Origin: Rhodococcus sp. Z13
GTDB taxonomy: Bacteria; Actinomycetota; Actinomycetes; Mycobacteriales; Mycobacteriaceae
Assembly: GCF_025837095.1 (NCBI RefSeq)
Contig: NZ_CP107551.1
Coordinates: 3,466,668 to 3,530,667, forward strand
Length of the DNA stretch: 64,000 bases
Reading direction: 5' to 3'
Shown here: one piece after another, positions 56,287 through 63,967 of the stretch
Layout of the letters: every line of letters begins with the position of its first letter
Numbering within the stretch: the stretch's first letter is position 1
Notes under the pieces: generated by a model
What the model saw: only the letters and a program-made list of their open reading frames with translations
What the model was told of the DNA's origin: nothing
Databases searched by the model: none
Translations under genes and position numbers: made by a program

Positions 56287-57486
56287 TCACTCTAACCGGG
56301 TCCGCAGGTGGATCCCGGCGGCGCAGGTGACGGCGAGGATCCCGGCGCCGACGGCCACGAGATAGCCCGTGCCGGCGTCGGTGCGGTCGATGACCTGCCC
56401 GACCAGCGCCGATCCGGCTGCGACGCCGACACCGAGCCCCGCGACCGTCCAGGTGATGCTCTCGGTGAGCTGCGCGGCGGGCACGACCTGCTGGGTCAGT
56501 GAGGTCGCGACGATCATGATGGGCGACACGGCGCACCCGGCGACGAAGTAGAAGGCGGACAGGACGGGTATCGACCCGGCGGCCAGGAGCGGGCACAGCA
56601 GCACGGCGAGGGCCCCGGTCACGACCAGCAGCTGGCGGGTGGGTGCGGCCGTCCCCACCCGGGAGCCGAACACCAACCCGCTGATCGCCGAACCGGTGGC
56701 GAACAGCGAGACCGCCAGGGTCGCGGCGCCGGGGGTGCCGCGTTCGGCGGTGAAGGCGACGGCGGCCACGTCGATCACCGCGAACACCACGCCCATCGCG
56801 CCCATCACCGCGACGATCGCGAGGAGGACGGGCAGGCACAGGACGTTGCCCCGCTCCTCCCCGCCCCCGGCGACCTGCACGGGCGGTTCGGTGCGGCGTT
56901 GCGCGGCGAGCGCGAGGGTGCCCACGAGCAGCAGGACCGCACCGAGCAGGGGTCCGGCCTCCGGGAAGACCGCGACGCTCAGGCCCACCGACAGCGCCGG
57001 CCCGACGATGAAGCACAGTTCGTCGATCACCGCCTCGAGCGCGAAGGCGGTGCGCAGACGCGGGGTGCCGCCGTAGAGCTGCGTCCACCGGGCGCGCACC
57101 ATCGCACCGATGGTGGGCATGAGTCCGGCCGGGATCGCGCACGCGAACAGCCACGGGGTGGGCACCCCGAGACGCACCCCGGCGAGCATCGCGACGGTCG
57201 CGGCGACGCTGACGGCGGAGGCGACGGGCAGGATCCGGTGCTGGCCGTACCGGTCGACCGCCCGCGAGACCAGCGGGGTGAGCAGCGCGTAGGACAACGC
57301 GAACAGGGCCGAGAGGGCACCGCCGAGCGCGTAGTCGCCCTCGAGCTGCGAGAACATCGTGACGATGCCGATGCCCACCATCGCGATCGGCAACCGCGCC
57401 ACGAAACCGGCCGCGCAGAAGGCCGCCGCTCCGGGCTCGGCGAACAACTCGCGGTACGCGCCACCCATCCTCCGTGCCACCCTCAC
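56287..57486 (-). CDS. MFS transporter
   Basis: 399 aa, about twelve membrane helices. Seen: helix 1 [27 protein letters not shown], the inter-helix 2-3 loop with [20 protein letters not shown] (a variant of the MFS GxxxDRxGRR motif), and helix pairs through [20 protein letters not shown] to [22 protein letters not shown]. Substrate unknown. The GTG start lies at 57486, with an internal ATG 18 nt on that has a GGAGG just before it as an alternative. It heads the MFS-hydrolase-mshA-YbjN operon and is divergent from the cyclase-like gene. Confidence 0.85.
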   Translation of the reverse strand: MRVARRMGGAYRELFAEPGAAAFCAAGFVARLPIAMVGIGIVTMFSQLEGDYALGGALSALFALSYALLTPLVSRAVDRYGQHRILPVASAVSVAATVAMLAGVRLGVPTPWLFACAIPAGLMPTIGAMVRARWTQLYGGTPRLRTAFALEAVIDELCFIVGPALSVGLSVAVFPEAGPLLGAVLLLVGTLALAAQRRTEPPVQVAGGGEERGNVLCLPVLLAIVAVMGAMGVVFAVIDVAAVAFTAERGTPGAATLAVSLFATGSAISGLVFGSRVGTAAPTRQLLVVTGALAVLLCPLLAAGSIPVLSAFYFVAGCAVSPIMIVATSLTQQVVPAAQLTESITWTVAGLGVGVAAGSALVGQVIDRTDAGTGYLVAVGAGILAVTCAAGIHLRTRLE

Positions 57487-57580
57487 CTCGTCGTGTCCCG
57501 GCCGCCGGCGGCCGTCGCCGCGGGGTCCGCCGCGAATGCGGCATGTGTACCGGATTCACCGTATGGGGTATGCGGGGGCC

Positions 57581-58636
57581 GTGAACACGGCGTCCTTCTC
57601 CCCTCGGTCCCTGCTGTCGCGCTACCGCGCCTCGGGCGCGGATCTGCCCTTCGGCAATCCTCTCGCCGCGCACGGCGTCGCGATGGAGGGTTACTTCTGG
57701 CGGTTCACTCTGCCCGACACCGGGCGTGTGGTCATCGCCCTGTGCGGGGTCAATCGGCCCGGCGACGGCGCGCGGTGGGCGACGCTGGGCCTGGCCGCGC
57801 ATCCGGGAGGCTTCCTCCGCACCACGGCGCATCCGGAGGGATCCGCCGATCCGCATCGGCTCGGTGCCGACGCCGGCGACGCCTTCCACGGCGACGCGGC
57901 GCGGGTCCGGATGGATCTCGGTGAGGACGCCCGCCTCGACGTGCGTGTCACGTCACCGCGCCCCTGGCCCCGGCGGCGCTTCGGCGCGTCGAGCGTCTTC
58001 CATTCGGTGCCGGCCCTGAACCAGTACTGGCATCCGTGGCTGCTCGACGGGGTGGCCGAGGGCCACGCGATCCTCGGCGACGAGAAGTGGGACCTCACCG
58101 GAGCGCACGTCTACGCCGAGAAGAACTGGGGAAAGGAGGGTTTCCCCGATTCGTGGTGGTGGGGGCAGGCGCACGGATTCGCCGACCCGGGTGCCTGCGT
58201 GGCGTTCGGGGGCGGGCAGGTGCACGCGGGGCCGTTGAGCACCGAGGTCACCGCCCTGGTCGTCGCGCTACCCGACGGCCGTCTGGTGCGCCTGGGCAAT
58301 CCCGTCACCTCCCCGGTGCGGGCGACGGTCGGCGACGAGAGCTGGGTGCTGCGGGGACGCAACGCACGCTGGTCCGTGGAGGTGGTGGCGAGCGCACCCC
58401 TCGGCGCCGCGCACGTACTGCCGGTGCCGCTCCCCTCCGAGCGCCGCAACGTCGCCGGGTCGATCGAACATCTCGCCGGATCCCTGAGCGTCACCGTCCG
58501 TGAGCGCGACCGGCTGGTGTGGGCGGACGAATCCCCCCTCGCGGCGCTCGAACACGGCGGCCTCGACCGGGCGCGGGCGGAGCTCGCGCGGCGCGGGGCC
58601 CCCGCCGACGCGACGGACGCCCCGCCCGTGACGTGA
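57581..58636 (+). CDS. Tocopherol cyclase-like protein
   Basis: 351 aa. The signature of the tocopherol cyclase family is visible: NQYWHPWLLDGVAEGHAILGDEKWDLTGAHVYAEKNWGKEGFPDSWWWGQAHGF, with the EKNWG..FP..WWWGQ block, and an N-terminal FWRFTLPDTGRVVIAL beta-rich region. Plant members cyclise prenylated quinols. Here, near menaquinone and MFS genes, the substrate is unknown; it need not make tocopherol. GTG 57581 is preceded by a G-rich stretch; ATG 57563 is an alternative. No signal peptide or clear membrane helix. Confidence 0.8.
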   Translation: MNTASFSPRSLLSRYRASGADLPFGNPLAAHGVAMEGYFWRFTLPDTGRVVIALCGVNRPGDGARWATLGLAAHPGGFLRTTAHPEGSADPHRLGADAGDAFHGDAARVRMDLGEDARLDVRVTSPRPWPRRRFGASSVFHSVPALNQYWHPWLLDGVAEGHAILGDEKWDLTGAHVYAEKNWGKEGFPDSWWWGQAHGFADPGACVAFGGGQVHAGPLSTEVTALVVALPDGRLVRLGNPVTSPVRATVGDESWVLRGRNARWSVEVVASAPLGAAHVLPVPLPSERRNVAGSIEHLAGSLSVTVRERDRLVWADESPLAALEHGGLDRARAELARRGAPADATDAPPVT

Positions 58637-58675
58637 GCGCTTCCCGCCCCACCCGGTCCGGACCGTCAGGAGGGA

Positions 58676-60010
58676 TCAGGCGACGTCGGCGCGCTTCATC
58701 GCGGCGAGCGGATCGGAGTAGATCGAGCTCAGCGAGACGACACCCGCGGCGTGGGCCTGCACCCGGTTGCCGAAGCCGGTGATGCGGATGTCCTTGCGCG
58801 GCAGGGTCGTAGCCTTCGCGAACGCCTTGGCGACGTGCGGGACCGCGGCCGGGTACTCGGTGAACGCCTGGCCGCCGAGGATGACGCGGTCGGGGTTGAA
58901 CAGGTCGCGCAGCATCCCGACGGTGCGGCCGAGCACGGTCGCCCGTTCGACGAGCAGCGCGTGGGCCGGTTCCGAACCGTCCCGCGCGAGCCGGTACAGC
59001 GACTGGATCGTCACGTCGTCCCGGTCCGGCAGGACGCCTTCGGCGCGCGCCCGGCGCACGAGGGCCTGGTCGCTCACCGTGGCCTCGAGGCAGCCGGTGC
59101 CTCCGCACGAGCACGGCGCCGACGAGCCGGTGGGCAGGTGCGAGACGGAACCCGGGCCACCGGTGGGGGTGTGCACCTTGCCGTCGAAAGTGATTGCCAC
59201 ACCGGCGGTCTCGCGGGCGTAGAAGTAGAGGCCGGTGCCCTTGGTCTCCGGGGCGTCGCGGTCCGGGGTGAGCAGGAGTTCGGAGGCGGCCATCGCCTCG
59301 ACGTGGGCGGCCACCGACACCGGCAGGCCGAGTCCGCCGCCGACGATCGTTCCGACCCGGGCGTCGGTCCAGCCGAGACGCGGGTGGGTCACGATGCCGG
59401 TGGTCGAGTCGACGCGGCCACCGAGGGCGACACCGGCCCAGAGCGGGATGCGGCGGTGCCAGCGTCCCGCAAAAGCCTTGGCGCTGGCCGTGATCGACGC
59501 GAGCGCGGCGTCCTGGTCACCGCTCGGGGTGGGCACCTCCACCGCGCCGATGATGCGGCCGCGCAGGTCGCTGGCGACGATGCCGGTGGTGACCGCACCG
59601 ATGTGGATGCCGATGGTGAGGTAGCGCTCGTGGTCGACCTCGACGGGCACGCGCGGGCGGCCGATGGCACCCGACTCGGCGAGGTCGGCGCGCTCGCGCA
59701 GCAGGCCGGCGGCCAGCAGCGCGGACACCTGGCGGTTGACGGTCGCGATGCTCGATCCGGTGACCTTGGCGATCAGGTCGCGGGAGACGGGGCCGCGGTT
59801 GGCGGCGACGCGGAAGACGGAGGCACCGGTGCCGTCGGCGATGCGCAGGTCCGGCGGCACGATCCTGACCTGGGCCGCTGCCGGGCGGAGCGTCCGGGTC
59901 CGGCCGACGGTGGCCCGAGCGGTTCCGCGGGTCAGTGTGGTCGCGGCGCGGCGCGGCGCCGGGGAACGGGACGGAAGGGAGGTCGACGGCGAGAGGGTGG
60001 GAACCGACAC
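58676..60010 (-). CDS. ROK-family transcriptional regulator
   Basis: 444 aa. A 60-residue polar Arg/Ser/Pro-rich N-terminus precedes a winged HTH (ASVFRVAANRGPVSRDLIAKVTGSSIATVNRQVSALLAAGLLRE) and the ROK sugar-kinase-like domain. That domain has TIGIHIGAVTTGIVASDLRG, LWAGVALGGRVDS, the zinc motif PCSCGGTGCLEA and DRVILGGQAFTEYP. The GTG has AAGGA 8 nt upstream. It matches the regulator next to mshA in mycobacteria (Rv0485-type, recollection). Its 5' region carries a poly-Cys leader ORF, suggesting cysteine-dependent expression. Confidence 0.88.
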   Translation of the reverse strand: MSVPTLSPSTSLPSRSPAPRRAATTLTRGTARATVGRTRTLRPAAAQVRIVPPDLRIADGTGASVFRVAANRGPVSRDLIAKVTGSSIATVNRQVSALLAAGLLRERADLAESGAIGRPRVPVEVDHERYLTIGIHIGAVTTGIVASDLRGRIIGAVEVPTPSGDQDAALASITASAKAFAGRWHRRIPLWAGVALGGRVDSTTGIVTHPRLGWTDARVGTIVGGGLGLPVSVAAHVEAMAASELLLTPDRDAPETKGTGLYFYARETAGVAITFDGKVHTPTGGPGSVSHLPTGSSAPCSCGGTGCLEATVSDQALVRRARAEGVLPDRDDVTIQSLYRLARDGSEPAHALLVERATVLGRTVGMLRDLFNPDRVILGGQAFTEYPAAVPHVAKAFAKATTLPRKDIRITGFGNRVQAHAAGVVSLSSIYSDPLAAMKRADVA

Positions 60011-60148
60011 GGCAGTTGTCCTTGCTGCTGATGCGGGACCGACGGCCCCGGAAGGTACGGGCGGGAGGAGAGATCGACGCACCGGACCGCTCCGACGTGA
60101 GGACACGTGCGCAGCGCAGACCCGCAGGAGAAGGCGGGCGGTGCGGGG

Positions 60149-60256
60149 TTACTTACCGCAACAGCAACAACAGAGTTCGCGTGCCAGAGGCAGCCGAGAT
60201 CCCAACGCGGCGGTCACGTACGTGACGCGCGGAGCGGAATTGGGGCCAACCGACAT
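60149..60256 (-). CDS. Poly-cysteine leader peptide (putative cysteine-responsive attenuator)
   Basis: A 35-codon ORF that begins MSVGPNSAPR and ends ELCCCCCGK: five consecutive cysteine codons (TGT TGT TGC TGT TGC) just before Gly-Lys-stop. ATG 60256 lies 7 nt after a TAGTTT -10 box, so the transcript should begin at the start codon. This matches leaderless poly-Cys ORFs that act as cysteine-responsive attenuators in mycobacteria. The downstream gene, 138 bp away, is the ROK regulator. A shorter version from GTG 60217 (22 codons) is possible. Confidence 0.75.
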   Translation of the reverse strand: MSVGPNSAPRVTYVTAALGSRLPLARELCCCCCGK

Positions 60257-60263
60257 GCGGAAC

Positions 60264-60293
60264 AAACTATCTCTGCAGCGGCCCACTGTCCAA
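60264..60293 (-). promoter_or_regulatory. Promoter of the poly-Cys leader and ROK gene
   Basis: On the minus strand TTGGAC (60288-60293) and TAGTTT (60264-60269) are 18 nt apart, close to the sigma-70 consensus. The -10 box ends 7 nt before the ATG of the poly-Cys ORF, the geometry of leaderless transcription. Confidence 0.7.
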
Positions 60294-60405
60294 TCGACTC
60301 CCACCCCGGCGTGGGGCACGTCACACCCGCGCCACGCCCCGGCGAATTCCCCTCGAACGCAGGGTAAATACCCCGCACCCTCCACCGCGGCCGTTACCCC
60401 GACAC

Positions 60406-60411
60406 TAGGAT
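60406..60411 (+). promoter_or_regulatory. -10 element of the SDR gene, leaderless
   Basis: TAGGAT (TANNNT) ends 6 nt before the SDR ATG at 60418. No Shine-Dalgarno sequence is present, so the mRNA probably starts at the ATG. Confidence 0.55.
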
Positions 60412-60417
60412 CGCCGC

Positions 60418-61167
60418 ATGAGCATCTCCCCCGATTCCCGCATCGCCGTCGTCACCGGAGCGTCCTCCGGCATCGGTGAGGCCACCGCACGCACGCTGGC
60501 CGCCCAGGGCTTCCACGTGGTGGTGGGAGCACGGCGCCTCGACCGCCTGCAGAAACTCGCCGACGAGATCGGCGGTACCGCCCTGGAACTCGACGTCACC
60601 GACGAGGACTCGGTCGAGGCGTTCACCACGGTCCTGCCGCGCGTCGACGTCCTGGTCAACAACGCCGGTGGCGCGAAGGGCCTGGCGACCGTCGCCGAGG
60701 CCGTCGAGGACGACTGGCGCTGGATGTGGGAGACCAACGTCATCGGCACCCTGCGCGTCACCAAGGCACTGATCCCGAAGCTGATCGCCTCCGGCGACGG
60801 TCTCATCGTCACGATCACCTCCGTCGCCGCCTTCGAGGCCTACGACAACGGCGCCGGCTACACCACCGCCAAGCACGCGCAGGCGGTGCTGCACCGGACG
60901 CTGCGCGGCGAACTGCTGGGGCAGCCCGTCCGCCTGACCGAGATCGCGCCGGGCGCCGTGGAGACCGAGTTCTCCCTCGTCCGTTTCGAGGGCGACGAGG
61001 AACGCGCCGCGAAGGTGTACGAGGGCATCACCCCGCTCGTCGCGCAGGACATCGCCGAGATCGTCGGTTTCGTCGCGTCGCGGCCCTCGCACGTCAACCT
61101 CGACCAGATCATCGTCAAGCCGCGCGACCAGCACTCCGCGGGCCGCTTCCACCGCGTGCTCGACTGA
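60418..61167 (+). CDS. Short-chain dehydrogenase/reductase
   Basis: 249 aa, classical SDR. Seen: the cofactor motif VVTGASSGIGEATARTLA with a following GARRLDRL that favours NADP(H), VLVNNAGGAKG, and the catalytic Ser/Tyr/Lys in TITSVAAFEAYDNGAGYTTAKHAQAV. It resembles the YdfG/serine-dehydrogenase-like subgroup (TEIAPGAVETEFS). Substrate unknown. A homologue lies at the same place beside the ROK regulator in mycobacteria (Rv0484c-type, recollection). It is divergent from the poly-Cys leader. Confidence 0.92.
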   Translation: MSISPDSRIAVVTGASSGIGEATARTLAAQGFHVVVGARRLDRLQKLADEIGGTALELDVTDEDSVEAFTTVLPRVDVLVNNAGGAKGLATVAEAVEDDWRWMWETNVIGTLRVTKALIPKLIASGDGLIVTITSVAAFEAYDNGAGYTTAKHAQAVLHRTLRGELLGQPVRLTEIAPGAVETEFSLVRFEGDEERAAKVYEGITPLVAQDIAEIVGFVASRPSHVNLDQIIVKPRDQHSAGRFHRVLD

Positions 61168-61232
61168 GCTCGCAGCAGGGGCCCGGCGAAGGTCCCACCC
61201 CGTGGGTGGGATCCCGGCTATCGTCGCCGGAT

Positions 61233-62267
61233 ATGCGGCAACATCGCCTGACCGCCGGGCCCCTCCTCGACGCCCGCGGGGTCCTCGCCGAGGCCGGGTG
61301 GGCCACCGACGAGGTCCGCACCTACGACCGCTCCCGCATCGCGGCCTCACGCCTGCGGATCAAGGAGTGGGACTACTACTGCATCCTCTCCGACGGCGAA
61401 TCCGGTTCCTACGGTCTGGCGCTGACCGTCGCCGACAACGGTTACGTCGGTCTGCTCGGCGTGAGCTGACTGGACCTGGCCACCCCCTCCCAGACCACCG
61501 AGCACGCCCTGATCCCTTTCCCTCTCGGCCGCATGCGGCTGCCCGCGAGCGCCGCGACCGGCGACGTGACCGTGCACCGCGGCGACCTGCGGATCGAGTA
61601 CCGCCACGAGGAACACGGACGGCGGCTGATCGTCGACCACCCCGGCTTCGGTGGCGGACGCGGACTGACGGGCGATCTACTGCTGACGCAACCGCACACC
61701 GACCGCATGGTGATCGCGACGCCGTTCCCCCGCACGCCCAAGGCCTTCTACTACAACCAGAAGATCAACTGCCTGCCCGCGGAGGGCACGGTCACCGTCG
61801 GCGGCCGCGTCCACGAGTTCGCCCCCGACCGCGCGTTCGGGGTGTTCGACTGGGGGCGCGGGGTGTGGACCTACGACAACACCTGGTTCTGGGGGTCCGC
61901 GTCGGGGCTGCACGAGGGTGTGCCCTTCGGGTTCAACATCGGTCACGGTTTCGGCGACACCACCGCGGCGAGCGAGAACATGCTGTTCCACGACGGGATC
62001 GCCCACAAGCTCGACCGCGTGCACTTCCACCTCCCCGCCGGCACCTACGACGGTGCGCCGTGGACGTTCACCAGCAACGACGGCCGCTTCGAGATGGAGT
62101 TCGAGCCGATCCTCGACCGGGCCGCCGACGTGAACGCGCTCGTCGTCCGCTCCACCCAGCACCAGGTGTTCGGCCGGTTCAACGGCACGGTCGTCCTCGA
62201 CGACGGCACCCGCCTGACGATCGAGAACCTCCTCGGGTTCGCCGAGGAGGTCCGCAACCGCTGGTGA
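61233..62267 (+). pseudogene. DUF2804 protein interrupted by one in-frame TGA
   Basis: The frame is open from ATG 61233 to the stop at 62267 except for a single TGA at 61467-61469 (codon 79). Upstream: VLAEAGWATDEVRTYDRSRIAAS and RIKEWDYYCILSDG, then TVADNGYVGLLGVS. Downstream in the same frame: LDLATPSQTTEHALIPFPLGR, FGVFDWGRGVWTYDNTWFWGSASG and the family C-terminus. Together they form one normal-length DUF2804 protein (about 344 codons). A Trp codon (TGG) is the likely ancestral state. A -10 box TATCGT (61219-61224) precedes the ATG. It is a recent pseudogene, a sequencing error, or a read-through case. Confidence 0.8.
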
Positions 62268-62270
62268 CCG

Positions 62271-63365
62271 TCAGACCGTGCAGTTCACGGTGACGGGTTC
62301 GGGGTGCAGGCGCACCCCGAAGGCCTCCTCCACCCCGTCGCGCACGGCCCGCGCCAGGGCGACGAGATCGCCGGTCGACGCCGCTCCCCGGTTGGTCAGG
62401 GCGAGGGTGTGCTTCGTCGACAGCCGGGCCGGGGCCTCCGCGCCCGGGAAGCCCTTGACGAAACCGGCCCGTTCGATGAGCCAGCCCGCCGACAGCTTCG
62501 TGCCGCCCTCGGCGGGGAACTGCGGGACCCGCACGTCGTCGCCGACCTTCGCGGCGATCGCAGCGAGCACCGCCGGCAGCCGGTCGTCGGGCACCACGGG
62601 ATTGGTGAAGAACGAGCCGGCGCTCCAGGTGTCGTGGTCGTCGGCGTCGAGCACCATGCCCTTGCCGCGGCGCAACGCCAGCACCTGCTCGCGCACCTGC
62701 GCGGCGGGCCGTCGTTCGCCCTCCTGGGCGCCGAGCGCCACGGCCAGTTCCCGGTAGCCGATCGGCGCACTGGACCCGTCGGCCCGCACGTCCAGCTCGA
62801 CCTCGAGCACCACGGCGGTGTCGGTGTGCTTGAGGATGCTGGTGCGGTAGCCGAGCCCGAGCTCGTCCGGCCCCACCCAGGTGTCCTCGCCCGTGCGCCG
62901 GTCCAACAGGCGCACACGACGCAGGATCGAACCGACCTCCACGCCGTACGCGCCGACGTTCTGCACGGGGGTCGCCCCCGCGGAGCCGGGGATGCCCGAC
63001 AGGCACTCCAGGCCGCCGAGACCGGCGGCGACCGTCGCGGCGACGACCTCGTCCCAGACGGCGCCGGCGTCCGCGCGGACGAACTCGTCGGACAGCTGCA
63101 TCCCGCCGGTCGCGATGCGCACCACGACGCCGTCGAAGCCCGCGTCGCCGATCACCAGGTTGGAGCCACCCGCGAGGAGCAGAAGCGGAACGCGCTGCTC
63201 GTCGAGGGTGCGCACCACCTCGACGAGGGTGTCGGTGGTCGTGCATTCGACGAGGTACCGCGCGGGACCGCCGAGGTGGAGGGTGGTGAACTCCGACAGC
63301 GGCACCTGCTCGGACACCGCGGCTCCCGCATCGACGAGACCGGCCCTGGTACGTGGATCAAGCAC
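62271..63365 (-). CDS. murB: UDP-N-acetylenolpyruvoylglucosamine reductase
   Basis: 364 aa FAD enzyme making UDP-MurNAc for peptidoglycan. Seen: PLSEFTTLHLGGPARYLVE, the FAD-binding LLLLAGGSNLVIGDAGFDGVVV, CLSGIPGSAGATPVQNVGAYGVEVG with the conserved substrate residues, the proton-donor Ser in SAGSFFTNPVV, and KLSAGWLIERAGFVKGFPG. The GTG at 63365 has TACCGT 6 nt upstream, so the mRNA is probably leaderless; a TTG six bases earlier lies inside that spacing. Divergent from the DUF2505 gene. Confidence 0.96.
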   Translation of the reverse strand: MLDPRTRAGLVDAGAAVSEQVPLSEFTTLHLGGPARYLVECTTTDTLVEVVRTLDEQRVPLLLLAGGSNLVIGDAGFDGVVVRIATGGMQLSDEFVRADAGAVWDEVVAATVAAGLGGLECLSGIPGSAGATPVQNVGAYGVEVGSILRRVRLLDRRTGEDTWVGPDELGLGYRTSILKHTDTAVVLEVELDVRADGSSAPIGYRELAVALGAQEGERRPAAQVREQVLALRRGKGMVLDADDHDTWSAGSFFTNPVVPDDRLPAVLAAIAAKVGDDVRVPQFPAEGGTKLSAGWLIERAGFVKGFPGAEAPARLSTKHTLALTNRGAASTGDLVALARAVRDGVEEAFGVRLHPEPVTVNCTV

Positions 63366-63371
63366 GACCAA

Positions 63372-63381
63372 ACGGTAGCGT
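63372..63381. promoter_or_regulatory. Overlapping divergent -10 elements (murB / DUF2505)
   Basis: Minus strand TACCGT (63372-63377) ends 6 nt before the murB GTG; plus strand TAGCGT (63376-63381) ends 7 nt before the ATG at 63389. The two hexamers share two base pairs, so the two polymerases cannot bind at once. Confidence 0.6.
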
Positions 63382-63388
63382 GCCGGGT

Positions 63389-63898
63389 ATGGGCAGCCCT
63401 ATCGACCACACCGCGAACCACTCGTACCCCGCCGCCGCGGTGCACGCGGCGTTCGTGGATCCGCAGTACTGGCACACCCGGCTCGCCGAGGTCGGCGGCC
63501 CCGGTGCGGCCGTGGACCGGATCGAGCAGGGTGACGGCACGATCGACCTCGACCTGCAGCAGGCCATCCCGGCCGAGCACCTGCCGAGTGCCGTGACGAG
63601 CATCCGTCCCGGTGATCTCGTCATCCACCGGCACGAGTCGTGGGGCCCGCTGTCCGGTGACCGCGCCGAGGGCCGGTTCTCCGCGGGCGTCGACGGCATG
63701 CCCGGCAAGGTGGAGGGCACCCTCACCATCGCCGGGGACGGCGACGCGTCGACGGTGATCGTCGAGGGGTCCGTCGAGGTGAAGATCCCGTTCCTCGGAT
63801 CCAAGATCGAAGCGATGATCGTCGACCAGCTCGTGGCGCTGTTCGAGGCCGAGCGCACCTTCACGGAGCGCTGGCTGAAGGGCGATTTCCGGGCCTGA
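63389..63898 (+). CDS. DUF2505 domain protein
   Basis: 169 aa, SRPBCC/START-like fold expected for DUF2505. Seen: DHTANHSYPAAAVHAAFVDPQYWHTRLAEVGGPGAAV at the N-terminus, VIHRHESWGPLSGDRAEGRFSAGVDGMPGKVEGTLTI, and VKIPFLGSKIEAMIVDQLVALFEAERTFTERWL at the C-terminus. The family binds hydrophobic ligands in this fold class, but its function is unknown. It is leaderless from ATG 63389. A second DUF2505-like gene begins 64 bp further on, suggesting tandem paralogues. Confidence 0.85.
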   Translation: MGSPIDHTANHSYPAAAVHAAFVDPQYWHTRLAEVGGPGAAVDRIEQGDGTIDLDLQQAIPAEHLPSAVTSIRPGDLVIHRHESWGPLSGDRAEGRFSAGVDGMPGKVEGTLTIAGDGDASTVIVEGSVEVKIPFLGSKIEAMIVDQLVALFEAERTFTERWLKGDFRA

Positions 63899-63937
63899 TC
63901 ACGGCCGGAGCGAGCCGGCACGATTTCCGCGTACCCG

Positions 63938-63967
63938 GCCACGGGCGGTATTCTGGCCGCCCGTGGC
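63938..63967 (+). promoter_or_regulatory. Inverted repeat enclosing a -10 box, at a start codon
   Basis: GCCACGGGCGG (63938-63948) and CCGCCCGTGGC (63957-63967) are perfect complements. The 8-nt spacer holds TATTCT, a good -10 element, and the right arm contains the GTG start at 63963. The layout predicts a repressor site over a leaderless promoter, or alternatively a terminator of the preceding gene. Confidence 0.55.

Noticed and set aside
61467-61469. Selenocysteine codon in the DUF2804 gene
   Set aside because: The family position fits tryptophan, no SECIS-like hairpin is evident directly after the TGA, and no selenium genes are in the window.
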